From CAIXPS01 sp034430115 (GTDB taxonomy: Bacteria; Chloroflexota; Anaerolineae; J036; Brachytrichaceae), in the NCBI GenBank assembly GCA_034430115.1, contig DAOUFG010000174.1, forward strand, positions 1 to 59,278: a stretch of DNA of 59,278 bases, in the 5' to 3' direction. Positions within the stretch are counted from its first letter, which is position 1, and the number at the start of each line of letters is the position of its first letter. Under the pieces are notes generated by a model. That model saw only the letters and a list, made by a program, of their open reading frames with translations. It searched no databases and had not been told where the DNA came from. This document shows positions 15,554 through 23,724 of the stretch, piece after piece. The position numbers and the translations under genes are program-made.

Positions 15554-17701
15554 TCATGCCAGCGCCGTCTGGAAATGCCTTTGTTCGATGCTGAACTTCT
15601 CCAACGTATCGGGCAATTCCAGGTCCCCGGCACGATGAAGGTCTATGAACTCGCGCAAAGCGAATACCGCCGCCTGCCGGCACACCCCTTCGATGTCTGC
15701 GCCGACACGGCCCACCGTCTGCGCAGCAAGCGCCGCCAGGTCCACATCCTTCGCCAGCGGCATTTTGCGCGTGTGGACGCGAAAGATTTGCAGGCGGGTC
15801 TCTTCGTCGGGCACGGGCATTTCAAATAACAGATCGAACCGGCCCGGGCGCAGCAAAGCTGTATCAATCAGGTCCAGCCGGTTTGTGGCAGCCAGGATCA
15901 CCACGCCCTTCAATTCTTCAATGCCGTCTAACTCGGTCAACAACTGGCTCACCACGCGTTCTGTGACCTGGCTGGCTGAACCGCCGCTGCCACGTTGCGG
16001 GGCGATGGCATCCAACTCATCAAAGAACACCACACAGGGGGCGGCCTGGCGAGCTTTGTGAAACACCTCGCGCACGGCGCGCTCCGACTCGCCCACCCAC
16101 ATGCTCAATAATTGCGGCCCTTTGACTGAGATGAAATTCGCCTCACTCTGACTGGCCAACGCTTTGGCCAGCAGCGTCTTGCCGGTTCCCGGCGCGCCGT
16201 GCAACAAGATTCCCTTCGGCACACGGACGTGCACGTAGTCAAACAATCTGCCGTAACGCAGCGGCCATTCGACCGTTTCGATCAGTTGCTGCTTGATTTC
16301 CTGCAAACCGCCCACATCGTCCCAGCCTACGTCGGGCACTTCGGTAAATACTTCGCGCATGGCCGAAGGCTCCACTTCAGATAGGGCGGCGTCAAAATCT
16401 CCCTGGCAGACTTCCAACGCCATCAGCCGGTCATAGGGCACCTGTGCTTGCGAGAAATCGATCTCGGGCATCAAGCGGCGCAAGGCGCTCATCGCGGCCT
16501 CGCGACACAACGCAGCCATGTCTGCGCCCACAAACCCGTGCGTCGTATTGGCCATGCGGTCCAGGTTTACGTCGCTTGCCAGTGGCATGCCGCGCGTGTG
16601 AATATCCAATATCTCGCGCCGGCCGGCCCGATCGGGCACGCCGATCTCAATCTCACGATCGAAACGTCCTGGGCGGCGCAACGCAGGATCCAGCGTGTCC
16701 GGGATGTTGGTCGCCGCAATCACGATCACATTCCCGCGCGACTCCAGCCCATCCATGATCGCGAGCAATTGCGCGACCACCCGGCGCTCCACCTGCCTAT
16801 CGCCGCTCAGGTCGGTGCGGCGCGGCGCAATCGCATCGATTTCATCGATGAAGATGATGGCCGGCGCTTTGCGGCGCGCCTCGTCGAAGATGCCGCGCAG
16901 TTGCGCCTCCGATTGGCCATACATCTTGTCAATGACCTCCGGGCCGTTCACGTGAATAAAGTGGGCGCTCGTCTCATCGGCCACAGCACGGGCGATCAGC
17001 GTTTTGCCCGTCCCAGGTGGGCCATACAGCAATACCCCCTTGGGAGGTTCGATGCCCAATCGCTCGAACACCTCGGGATACCGCAACGGCAGCTCGATCA
17101 TCTCGCGAATACGCTTGATTTCACGGCGCAACCCGCCGATGTCTTCGTAGGTGATCGTATTGCGCGCACGCCCTTTGCCCTCGCCGGCAATCCGAACGGC
17201 CGTATTTGCGTTGATCAAGACCGGCCCACCAGGAGAGGTCTCGACGACGCGGAAGTTCTGCGCGTGCGCGCCGATCATTGCAATACGCACTTGATCTTCA
17301 GCGAGGACCGGAATGCCATCCAGCAATCGCACCAGGTAGCGTGTTTGTGAAGTAATACTGCCACTACGCTGGCCGTCCGGTGGCGCTAGCACGACCGAGC
17401 GCGCCGCCTGGGCCTGCACCACCCGCACCGTCACTTGCTCTCCCAGGCTGGCACCGGCATTGGCACGCACAATGCCATCGATCTGGATCAACCCCTGCCC
17501 GCGCTGCGCCGCATATGCCGGCATGACCCTCGCGACGGTCGTCCGTTTGCCCATGATTTCCACGATGTCGCCGATGGACGCTTTCAACTTTTGCAAATCC
17601 TGTGGGTCAAGCCGGGCCAGCCCCCGCCCTACATCTTTCGGCAGCGCTTCCGCCACCCTGAAGGCGAGTTGCGGGATCGTCTCTTGTGGATTATTCGCCA
17701 T
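15554..17701 (-). CDS. CDC48/VCP-family double AAA ATPase in the gas vesicle operon
   Basis: A 715-aa hexameric unfoldase of the CDC48/p97/VAT type. Order: N-terminal double-psi barrel domain (residues 1-185), D1 AAA domain with Walker A GPPGTGKT at 227-234 and Walker B IIFIDE at 282-287, then D2 with Walker A GAPGTGKT and Walker B VVFFDE. Arg-finger regions ALRRPGRFDRE and ALLRPGRFDLL are intact, so both rings should hydrolyse ATP. The ATG at 17701 has AAGGAGAG upstream; the longer frame to 17794 overlaps gvpG and is rejected. It sits between gvpG and the F/L-J fusion with gaps of about 50 bases. A remodelling role in gas vesicle assembly or turnover is inferred only from position. Confidence 0.93.
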   Translation of the reverse strand: MANNPQETIPQLAFRVAEALPKDVGRGLARLDPQDLQKLKASIGDIVEIMGKRTTVARVMPAYAAQRGQGLIQIDGIVRANAGASLGEQVTVRVVQAQAARSVVLAPPDGQRSGSITSQTRYLVRLLDGIPVLAEDQVRIAMIGAHAQNFRVVETSPGGPVLINANTAVRIAGEGKGRARNTITYEDIGGLRREIKRIREMIELPLRYPEVFERLGIEPPKGVLLYGPPGTGKTLIARAVADETSAHFIHVNGPEVIDKMYGQSEAQLRGIFDEARRKAPAIIFIDEIDAIAPRRTDLSGDRQVERRVVAQLLAIMDGLESRGNVIVIAATNIPDTLDPALRRPGRFDREIEIGVPDRAGRREILDIHTRGMPLASDVNLDRMANTTHGFVGADMAALCREAAMSALRRLMPEIDFSQAQVPYDRLMALEVCQGDFDAALSEVEPSAMREVFTEVPDVGWDDVGGLQEIKQQLIETVEWPLRYGRLFDYVHVRVPKGILLHGAPGTGKTLLAKALASQSEANFISVKGPQLLSMWVGESERAVREVFHKARQAAPCVVFFDELDAIAPQRGSGGSASQVTERVVSQLLTELDGIEELKGVVILAATNRLDLIDTALLRPGRFDLLFEMPVPDEETRLQIFRVHTRKMPLAKDVDLAALAAQTVGRVGADIEGVCRQAAVFALREFIDLHRAGDLELPDTLEKFSIEQRHFQTALA

Positions 17702-17759
17702 GCGTGCTCTCCTTGTTGCCTGCTCCAACCATGGGTTCAATAGCTGTTCCTGCGCCAGG

Positions 17760-18041
17760 TCATGCCTGGGATACCGGCTGATCCTCAGATTCATCCGTCT
17801 GGGCAGCCTTCAGATCACGCACCTGCTTCATCAACGCCAGCAACATATCTTCCGCCGCCATGTAGTCTTCCTCGCTGATCTCGCCCATATCAAGCTTCAT
17901 CTCGAGTTCCGTCAACTGCCGGCGGATTGCCTCCTCGCTATAGAATTCGTTATCCGCCTGCTCCGCGATTTTCTCGGCCAGCCATGTCACAAAATTGAGC
18001 GGCCCTGTCACTGGGAAAGTCAGAAGATCTAGTAAATCCAT
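17760..18041 (-). CDS. gvpG: Gas vesicle protein GvpG
   Basis: Small acidic coiled-coil accessory protein needed for vesicle assembly and often encoded next to gvpF/L. The GvpG pattern is clear: LLTFPVTGPLNFVTWLAEKI at the N-terminus, then IRRQLTELEMKLDMGEISEE and a Glu-rich helical tail. Length 93 aa is typical. GGGAGCGTG lies before the ATG. It follows gvpF/L by 22 bases and precedes the CDC48 gene. Confidence 0.94.
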   Translation of the reverse strand: MDLLDLLTFPVTGPLNFVTWLAEKIAEQADNEFYSEEAIRRQLTELEMKLDMGEISEEDYMAAEDMLLALMKQVRDLKAAQTDESEDQPVSQA

Positions 18042-18063
18042 CTTGGCACGCTCCCGTATTCAT

Positions 18064-18828
18064 TCACACATGCAAAATAAGGTTGACGAAGTTGTAGGGC
18101 GCTACTGGGCCGACATATTTGAACATCATGCGTTTGCCCATTTGCACATCCAGTTTCTGTAAAGCGTGGTCCAGGCCGGGCTCCTGTGCCTTATCGACCA
18201 GAAACGCCGCATTCAGAATCATGCGATCCGTCAACGTTTTGTTCAGCACCGTCTTGTGTACAAAGGGGCGCAGCGGCTCCAAGATGGCTTCGGCATCGGT
18301 GTCGCGCTGGCGATCCATCATCGCAGCGATCATCTCGCCCAGGCGGATGCGCTCATAGTAGGTTTGCTCGGGTGAGCGCCCCACCAACTTATCGCGTAGT
18401 TGCCGAACCGCAGGGCTTTGCTCCAGCACTTCTTTGAAGATCACTTCCTCGAACCAGAAGGCCTTTAGCCCCATCTCCATACGGCCATCCATCTCGGCCA
18501 GCAAGCCAACCAACTCGCTATAGCGCGGCACCAGCACGTTATCGATCACGGACTGCTGTTTGGGTGCAACCGTGCCAAAGCGCACCGGCAGAACGGTGTA
18601 GTCGCGCATCACTTCTTCCAATACCAACATATGGGCCATCATGTTGCGGCGCGAGTTATCGTATTCCTTGACAACTGAATCGCTCAGCACAGCGGCCAAA
18701 TCGCGATGGTGCAACGTGTGTACCACATCGCCCCTTTCACCAATGCCCTTAGCACTAAACTCACGCGGCTCCTTGCAACGGATGATGCCGTACACATATT
18801 GCATGGGGCAATTGTTGTTATCTGTCAT
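18064..18828 (-). CDS. Gas vesicle protein GvpF/GvpL family, paralog 1
   Basis: First of four GvpF/L proteins in transcription order and the one directly paired with gvpG, as in many characterised loci. It carries PMQYVYGIIRCKEP, YTVLPVRFGTVAPKQ and the C-terminal MMFKYVGPVAPYNFVNL signature. Length about 254 aa from the ATG at 18828. A second in-frame ATG at 18840 sits directly on an AGGAGG sequence with no spacing, so the inner ATG, 12 bases beyond AGGAGG, is preferred. The gene is adjacent to the stop of the HEXXH gene, implying coupling. Confidence 0.92.
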   Translation of the reverse strand: MTDNNNCPMQYVYGIIRCKEPREFSAKGIGERGDVVHTLHHRDLAAVLSDSVVKEYDNSRRNMMAHMLVLEEVMRDYTVLPVRFGTVAPKQQSVIDNVLVPRYSELVGLLAEMDGRMEMGLKAFWFEEVIFKEVLEQSPAVRQLRDKLVGRSPEQTYYERIRLGEMIAAMMDRQRDTDAEAILEPLRPFVHKTVLNKTLTDRMILNAAFLVDKAQEPGLDHALQKLDVQMGKRMMFKYVGPVAPYNFVNLILHV

Positions 18829-18832
18829 AGCG

Positions 18833-19831
18833 CTAGTCATCCTCCTTCTGCAAGCGGAATTGCAGCACGTAGCCGGATTCAGTCAGGCTATCGGCGACAA
18901 TCGTCAAGACACTGCTACACCAGTTCATGAGGGTGTCCGCCGTCTGATTTGAGGAGAGGTTAATGTAAGCATCACACAACGCACGATAGGTTCGCTCCAC
19001 CCGCAGGCCGAGCGCAGGGCACAACGTTGTCGTCAAGAGCGTCTCAAGCTGGCGCGCGAGCTGATTGGCGCCGGCCCGGTAGAATGGCGCCACTTCAATG
19101 GCCAGCGGCAAGCACATCTGCATGTCGCCTGCCAGCAACAAAACCTTAGCCGCCGTTTGAGTGATCGCCTGGCGCGAGACTGCGTCACCAAGCTGGTGCA
19201 ACAGCGTTGCCCGCCCGGCCAGACTACGGCTCGCATCGGTGATCAAGCGCTGGTCAAGATGCAACATCACATCGCCGAAGCCGGCACGTAGGGCCGTCTC
19301 ATTCGCGAAGAGTTCGCGGGGAGCGTACAGACTGAGCACGCGCGCCAGGTCGGTCATCACACGGTCAAGCCGTTCGTCCCCCGCTCCCGTCAGCTCCAGG
19401 TTTAGCCGGCGCGAGGCGCGCACCGTATCATTCTCGGCCACCGGATGCGCATGTTCGTGCACCAGCAACCCTTGCATTGCCACCAGGTCATGCCAATACC
19501 CTGCTCGCTCCGAAGCCTGCCGGTTGATGTAGACCGAACACTCGCTTAGCGACTTCAGGTCATACAAAACGGTAGCCGGTTGATTTTGAATATCGGCGAT
19601 CCGGCCGGGCGTCATACCGGGCTTTTGCTGTACCTGGCGCATCAGGGGTTGCAAATCGCGCAGGACGAAAAACATCACCCGTTGGTGACGCCACAGCCCG
19701 GCTTGCTCGTACTTGCGAATCACCGTTTCTTCGCATTGCATGAGCTGGATCACGCCATCTTCCACGTCGGCGATGGTCTGCAATTCCGTGCCATCGATAC
19801 GGTCAAGGCTGAAGTGCTTTACGGGACGCAT
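18833..19831 (-). CDS. Unknown 332-aa protein with HEXXH motif inside the gas vesicle operon
   Basis: I do not recognise the family. The notable feature is HEHAH at residues 125-129 in GLLVHEHAHPVAEND, which matches the zinc metallopeptidase motif HEXXH on a hydrophobic helix. Possible third zinc ligands downstream are E173 or E178 in YAPRELFANETALRAGFG. The rest is helical with many Arg/Leu residues, no signal peptide and no membrane segment, so it would act in the cytoplasm. It starts 5 bases after gvpH and its stop is adjacent to the gvpF/L start, so it is an integral part of the operon. A processing or quality-control protease for Gvp proteins is one inference; a chance HEXXH in a structural protein is the alternative. 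Confidence 0.75.
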   Translation of the reverse strand: MRPVKHFSLDRIDGTELQTIADVEDGVIQLMQCEETVIRKYEQAGLWRHQRVMFFVLRDLQPLMRQVQQKPGMTPGRIADIQNQPATVLYDLKSLSECSVYINRQASERAGYWHDLVAMQGLLVHEHAHPVAENDTVRASRRLNLELTGAGDERLDRVMTDLARVLSLYAPRELFANETALRAGFGDVMLHLDQRLITDASRSLAGRATLLHQLGDAVSRQAITQTAAKVLLLAGDMQMCLPLAIEVAPFYRAGANQLARQLETLLTTTLCPALGLRVERTYRALCDAYINLSSNQTADTLMNWCSSVLTIVADSLTESGYVLQFRLQKEDD

Positions 19832-19836
19832 GATGC

Positions 19837-20382
19837 TCAGGCTTTCTTCAGACGCAGTTCCAAAATGCCATTCTTATAAGACTTGCTCAGTGTGCCCGGA
19901 TCAACGGCGCTCGAGAGCAATATCTCCTTGGCATACTTGTATGCACCCGTCGTCTGGATCGACAGAATGTCGTCCTGCACGGTTACGCTGATTTCGCCCT
20001 CGGCCACGCCGGGCAATTCCGCCACAATGACGATCTCCGCATCCTCGTCGAAGGTATCCACCAGCGGCTCACGCACATCGTCCACCACGGGGCCTTCTTT
20101 CGACGCCTTGATATTGCCAAACGATTCAACTTTTGGCGTGCCTCCCAGGCCCGAACGCACGCTGAACCCATACACCGCCTTGGCTTTGTCGCCCAACCCT
20201 TCTATCTTCACCTCGCCGGTACGATGCACTTCCGACTCGCCCGCCTGTTCGGCCAGGTTCGAAAGGACGTCCAAAAAATCACCCAGTCCCTTAAATAAGC
20301 CGCCAATGCCCAGGTCTAGTTTGATCTCGTCCTGCCTTGGAGACTTTCTTCCTTTTTGCTCGCTGTTATCACGTTCTGTCAT
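19837..20382 (-). CDS. gvpH: Gas vesicle protein GvpH (Hsp20/alpha-crystallin family)
   Basis: Small heat-shock-like protein linked to gas vesicle loci; in haloarchaea GvpH interacts with GvpE and the vesicle surface. The N-terminal half has the GvpH pattern IKLDLGIGGLFKGLGDFLD and VYGFSVRSGLGG. The C-terminal half is an alpha-crystallin domain (DAEIVIVAELPGVAEGEI, LSIQTTGAYKYAKEILL, KSYKNGILELRLKKA). I take the ATG at 20382 (181 aa), which has AAGAGGTG upstream; a GTG three codons earlier lies inside that ribosome binding site. Confidence 0.92.
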   Translation of the reverse strand: MTERDNSEQKGRKSPRQDEIKLDLGIGGLFKGLGDFLDVLSNLAEQAGESEVHRTGEVKIEGLGDKAKAVYGFSVRSGLGGTPKVESFGNIKASKEGPVVDDVREPLVDTFDEDAEIVIVAELPGVAEGEISVTVQDDILSIQTTGAYKYAKEILLSSAVDPGTLSKSYKNGILELRLKKA

Positions 20383-20427
20383 GGCATACACCTCTTGAAT
20401 TGGTCGCGGCCTGTAGCCTGCATCAGC

Positions 20428-20730
20428 TCAGGCCGACGTTTCCACTTTGGCTTCTATCCGGTCCAGCCGATCCTTCAGAAGTTTGTTTTCCTCTTCAAGC
20501 TGGCGCGCGTGTGAGGTCAAGTATGGGTCGCTCTCCCACCAGTTAATGCCCATCTCCATCGCTTTATCTACCGAGGCGATTAGCAGGCGCACTTTGATGT
20601 TGAGTAGTTCCACGTCAACGAGGGAGATGGAGATGTCACCGGCGATGATGATCCCTTTGTCCAGCACCCGTTCTAGAATGTCGGCAAGGTTTGTCGCCTG
20701 GATGGTATTCTGCATGCGCTGTTCAGGCAT
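20428..20730 (-). CDS. gvpJ: Gas vesicle protein GvpJ (GvpA-family minor shell protein)
   Basis: GvpA paralog thought to form or cap the conical tips. The GvpA core is LADILERVLDKGIIIAGD and ISLVDVELLNIKVRLLIASV, followed by the GvpJ-type extension KAMEMGINWWESDPYL and a short coiled-coil tail (QLEEENKLLKDRLDRIEAK). Length 100 aa. AAGGAGCG precedes the ATG. The extension after the core separates it from GvpA and from the gene ending at 13312. Confidence 0.93.
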   Translation of the reverse strand: MPEQRMQNTIQATNLADILERVLDKGIIIAGDISISLVDVELLNIKVRLLIASVDKAMEMGINWWESDPYLTSHARQLEEENKLLKDRLDRIEAKVETSA

Positions 20731-20808
20731 AATGAGCGCTCCTTACATCGCGCAGCCCCGCAACGCAAAGGGATTTGTGGGCTGGCATGGCGATGAACTC
20801 TGATGAAC

Positions 20809-21240
20809 TCATTGCTCTTCTTCCGTCGAACCACGGTAATAACGCCGGGTGCGGCGATAACTCACCAGATTTCCCTCAGCGTCCAGTACCACATCGTAGG
20901 TGGCAAGCACGTCGCTTGATGCCGGGATACGCTTGAGTTCGATCATGTCCAGCACAACGTGCCATCCCTGCTCATCTTTACACAGCCCCGAAACCGTGTT
21001 CGCGCTTAACCCTGTCAGGGCTATCATCTGCTCCTTTGCGAGAGCAGCAATGTCGGCTCCGTTTAATGCGCGACGCGCCTGCGATGATCCACCGGCAGGA
21101 GATCGGGCGCCTTCCGCGCTGGTGGTGGCCCCGGATTTGTTGGACACGGCACTGAGCCCATCACCCAACTTGGTCAACACGTCGGCGGCGGCAGCCAGTT
21201 GATCCAGCTTATCCGCTTCGCTATTGGTCTTGTTCATCAT
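20809..21240 (-). CDS. gvpO: Gas vesicle protein GvpO
   Basis: Accessory protein required for vesicle formation in haloarchaea and widespread in actinobacterial gvp loci. A variable Ser/Ala-rich N-terminus precedes the conserved domain, which starts ALAKEQMIALTGLSANTVSG and continues with GWHVVLDMIELKRIP, DVLATYDVVLDAEGNLVSY and RRTRRYYRG. Length 143 aa. GAAGAGGTG lies ahead of two adjacent ATG codons; either may be used. It is 47 bases downstream of the GvpV-like gene. Confidence 0.93.
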   Translation of the reverse strand: MMNKTNSEADKLDQLAAAADVLTKLGDGLSAVSNKSGATTSAEGARSPAGGSSQARRALNGADIAALAKEQMIALTGLSANTVSGLCKDEQGWHVVLDMIELKRIPASSDVLATYDVVLDAEGNLVSYRRTRRYYRGSTEEEQ

Positions 21241-21287
21241 CCAGACACCTCTTCATGGGCGATTCACTTAACGGCGAATGAGCCCGC

Positions 21288-21611
21288 TTAATACTCCAGT
21301 TGAATGGTGGTCCACTGCTCGTTTGCGCCCGCCTCTTCCTGAGCGTCGTGTGCCTGTTTATCAGGCGAGGCGGCTTCTGAAGGCCGGCCATCCACAAATG
21401 CTTGCAAAAGAGCGAGGCGGCCCAGGATCGCCTGCAGCCGTTGCTGAGTGCGTTTCTGATTGTCTTGCCACAGCGCCAATTCGCGCTCCAACCTGGCTTT
21501 CTCGTGCTCCAGGCGCGCCAGTTCAGTGATTGCTTCGTCACGGCTGTTCGGCTTGGAACGCTTCGCCAGGCCATACATGGTTGGGATATCGCGCATTCCT
21601 TTAGTTTTCAT
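21288..21611 (-). CDS. Small coiled-coil protein of the gas vesicle operon (GvpV-like, tentative)
   Basis: A 107-aa hydrophilic protein with a basic N-terminus (MKTKGMRDIPTMYGLAKRS), a central coiled coil (ITELARLEHEKARLERELAL to ILGRLALLQAF) and an acidic tail. Cyanobacterial and Serratia gvp loci encode GvpV, a small protein with a similar basic start and a Leu/Glu/Arg coiled coil directly after gvpN, which is also the position here. The assignment rests on position and general character, not on an aligned signature. The start has GGAGGAAG just upstream. Confidence 0.7.
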   Translation of the reverse strand: MKTKGMRDIPTMYGLAKRSKPNSRDEAITELARLEHEKARLERELALWQDNQKRTQQRLQAILGRLALLQAFVDGRPSEAASPDKQAHDAQEEAGANEQWTTIQLEY

Positions 21612-21632
21612 GTACTTCCTCCGCAGATACCA

Positions 21633-22601
21633 TCAAGCTGCTGTTACCGTCTCGCCATCCGCACAATAGTGTTCGATCAGGCTAATGAGCATGTTGCGTT
21701 CTTTGATCCGGCGCTCTTGATGTTTGGCAGTGAATGGCGTTTTAGATTCCAACACGTCCAAACACACCCGCACAAAGCGCGCATCGCTGGCGGATGGGTG
21801 GAGCGCCTGAGTGGACAGCATGCGCCCGATCATGATGCAGGCGCGCAATGTAGGCGGCTGCACGTACTCACCCGACTGGCGGAAGTCGCGAACCACGTCC
21901 ACAATCCTGGCAGCATCCTCATAGGGAATGCCGGCGCGCTTTGCTGTCACCTGGATTTCCGTGTCACGCTCAAAGTAATCCACGTCAATCGTCACCAGCC
22001 GGTCACTCAAGGCATCCTGCGCCTCGTGGACGCCTGCGTATTCCTGCGGGTTACTGGTGAAGATGGCTCGGAACGATGGATGCACCTTTACATACGACTC
22101 GTTATGGTGTGGCGTAGGAAGCACCAGCAAGCCTTCCTCCAGCACAGTCAACAACACGTTATTAGCCTCGGGCCGGGAACGTGTAAACTCGTCGTACACC
22201 AGGGTGAATCCGTCGCGGCACGCCGTGGTGAGGCGGTTATCGACCCATTGCTGGGCTGCATCCTCCTCATACTTAAAGACGTTGTGCACGAACCGATCCA
22301 CCACCTTGCGATAGTGATAACCATGCTGGTTGCCAACCAGGTCCGACGTTGTGAATTCTTCGTCGCCGGAAATCAACATCACCGGTCGGCCCAATTGAGC
22401 CGCCACATGGAGCGCCAGCGTCGTCTTGCCTGTGCCGGCCGGCCCACGGAAGTGAATGGGAAACCCCGCTTGCAAGTAGGCCAGCGCGCGGCGGCTTAAA
22501 TCACGAACCGCAGGCGTTTCCACAAAGTCGGCTCGTGGTTGCAACACCAGTATCTTCGGCATTACAGTACCAGCACTCACGGCTCGCGTCATGACTGTCA
22601 T
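21633..22601 (-). CDS. gvpN: Gas vesicle protein GvpN (AAA ATPase)
   Basis: MoxR-like AAA ATPase that drives vesicle growth beyond the initial bicone. Walker A is GPAGTGKT at residues 53-60, followed by GDEEFTTSDLVGNQHGYHY, Walker B TLVYDEFTRSRPEANNVLL, the sensor segment AIFTSNPQEYAGVHEAQDAL and LSDRLVTIDVDY. Length 322 aa. I chose the ATG at 22601, with AAGGGGGTAA upstream; the GTG at 22625 overlaps the preceding gene. It leads the compact operon that runs without large gaps to gvpK. Confidence 0.96.
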   Translation of the reverse strand: MTVMTRAVSAGTVMPKILVLQPRADFVETPAVRDLSRRALAYLQAGFPIHFRGPAGTGKTTLALHVAAQLGRPVMLISGDEEFTTSDLVGNQHGYHYRKVVDRFVHNVFKYEEDAAQQWVDNRLTTACRDGFTLVYDEFTRSRPEANNVLLTVLEEGLLVLPTPHHNESYVKVHPSFRAIFTSNPQEYAGVHEAQDALSDRLVTIDVDYFERDTEIQVTAKRAGIPYEDAARIVDVVRDFRQSGEYVQPPTLRACIMIGRMLSTQALHPSASDARFVRVCLDVLESKTPFTAKHQERRIKERNMLISLIEHYCADGETVTAA

Positions 22602-22608
22602 ATTCAAG

Positions 22609-23391
22609 TTACCCCCTTGTGGCACCGTCTGTTACATTGAGACGGCCTGTATGTTCGATATTCCCTGATGTTGAGGGCATGCTCAAAACAACCTCAGCGG
22701 TGAATACGCGGTACCAGTTTTCACGCGCCGCAGCATACCCGGCCGGGTCCAATTGCCATTGAAAGAATTGCTCATACACCTGGCGTAGCACGGACCGCAG
22801 TGCCAACCAGGTTTGATCACTTAATGGGGATGCCGGGAATGGCCCCCCTCTTGCGCAATGGCCTAACATCTGATGCGCCATGCCACGCTCGAAGTCGGCG
22901 CCCAACCCCGCAGCGCAACCTGTCACCACGTAGGCCAGTGCATCCCCAAACGCCAGGGCTAGCGTTCCCTCCAGGCCCAACCGGCGCACGGCGACAATTG
23001 CCAGCGCGGCGACCAGGGTCACCAGGATTTCGTTTTCCGTATCGACATCGTCGTGCCGATGCCGCAAGGCTTTGAGAGCATCCGCGTATACGAGCGGCGG
23101 CCGTTCCTGCCAGTGATCGGGAGGGAACAACACCAGGGTAAAGTCTGTGGCAGCAAACTCCCCCACGTCACCGATCTCACTAAGCCCAAGGCGCACTTTC
23201 TGCCACATGTCCTTAATGAAGCGATGTGGCTCAGCGAGATTTGGTTGCAGCACAATTTCGGGTTGCCCCCCATCCCGCACACTTAAGCGGCAATCGACCC
23301 CTTCCAACACCTGTAGTTGAGCCGGTAGTGTGATCTCAATGCTTCCGCTATTGCGCCCCGCCGATCGGATTCCCCGAATTCCCAAATACAC
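22609..23391 (-). CDS. Unknown 260-aa protein between the GvpC-like gene and gvpN
   Basis: I do not recognise the whole protein. The first 50 residues (GIRSAGRNSGSIEITLPAQL, then LEGVDCRLSVRDGG) look like a short beta-rich AbrB/SpoVT-type swapped-hairpin domain, but this is a weak impression. The rest is helical, with VTLVAALAIVAVRRLGLEG and a region FGDALAYVVTGCAAGLGADFERG reminiscent of a membrane-proximal or structural helix. The start is GTG at 23391 with CAGGAGCA eight bases upstream. Its stop lies 7 bases before the gvpN ATG, so it is co-transcribed with gvpN. Confidence 0.75.
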   Translation of the reverse strand: MYLGIRGIRSAGRNSGSIEITLPAQLQVLEGVDCRLSVRDGGQPEIVLQPNLAEPHRFIKDMWQKVRLGLSEIGDVGEFAATDFTLVLFPPDHWQERPPLVYADALKALRHRHDDVDTENEILVTLVAALAIVAVRRLGLEGTLALAFGDALAYVVTGCAAGLGADFERGMAHQMLGHCARGGPFPASPLSDQTWLALRSVLRQVYEQFFQWQLDPAGYAAARENWYRVFTAEVVLSMPSTSGNIEHTGRLNVTDGATRG

Positions 23392-23497
23392 GCTGATGCT
23401 CCTGAGCTAGCTCCCCTAGTAAATCATCTAGCAGATATTCATCCGTAAAGAGAGGCTGCCCACCCCAACTGCCGGCAGGCAGCCACCGAATCGTCAC
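23348..23497 (-). CDS. Possible small ORF (about 49 aa) overlapping the 260-aa gene
   Basis: The frame encodes TIRWLPAGSWGGQPLFTDEY followed by LLDDLLGELAQEH, a composition typical of real protein, and fills an otherwise unexplained 129-base gap between the HhH frame and the next gene. Only GTG (23497) or TTG (23572) starts are available, and neither has a good ribosome binding site. The end overlaps the 260-aa gene by 44 bases. Treat as uncertain. Confidence 0.35.
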   Translation of the reverse strand: MTIRWLPAGSWGGQPLFTDEYLLDDLLGELAQEHQRVFGNSGNPIGGAQ

Positions 23498-23520
23498 TCG
23501 AAACGATGAGCAAGCATGTC

Positions 23521-23724
23521 CTAGTTCGTGCAAGCGTCTCGACTCACTAATTCCATTGCTTGTGAGATCCAATCTTCACATTTGGTACGCCTGCCAATCT
23601 CACCTAACGACTCACGCAACCCCTCCGGGGTAGCCTGCGCCAGTTGCGCGTAGGTGTGAATACCGATGTTGTTCAATCGCTGCTGCATTGCCTGACCAAT
23701 TCCCCGTATCACGGTCAGGTCATC
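23521..23724 (-). CDS. Helix-hairpin-helix extension of the GvpC-like protein, reached by -1 frameshift
   Basis: This frame has no good start of its own (first possible start is GTG in DDLTVIRGIG, without a ribosome binding site). It is open upstream into the A-run that ends the GvpC-like frame. Read in -1 frame after the AAG codon it gives 67 residues: DDLTVIRGIGQAMQQRLNNI, then GIHTYAQLAQATPE and a helical tail ending in TAG. DDLT-x-I-x-GIG is the standard opening of the HhH/DUF4332-type domain, which mediates DNA or protein contacts. In many Chloroflexota proteins this domain follows a charged linker, as it would here (GEDEKKK-DDLT). The long product would be about 370 aa. Confidence 0.75.
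   Translation of the reverse strand, partial: DDLTVIRGIGQAMQQRLNNIGIHTYAQLAQATPEGLRESLGEIGRRTKCEDWISQAMELVSRDACTN

Noticed and set aside
16448..17350. 300-codon plus-strand ORF inside the CDC48 gene
   Set aside because: Antisense shadow of a conserved AAA ATPase; no domain, no ribosome binding site.
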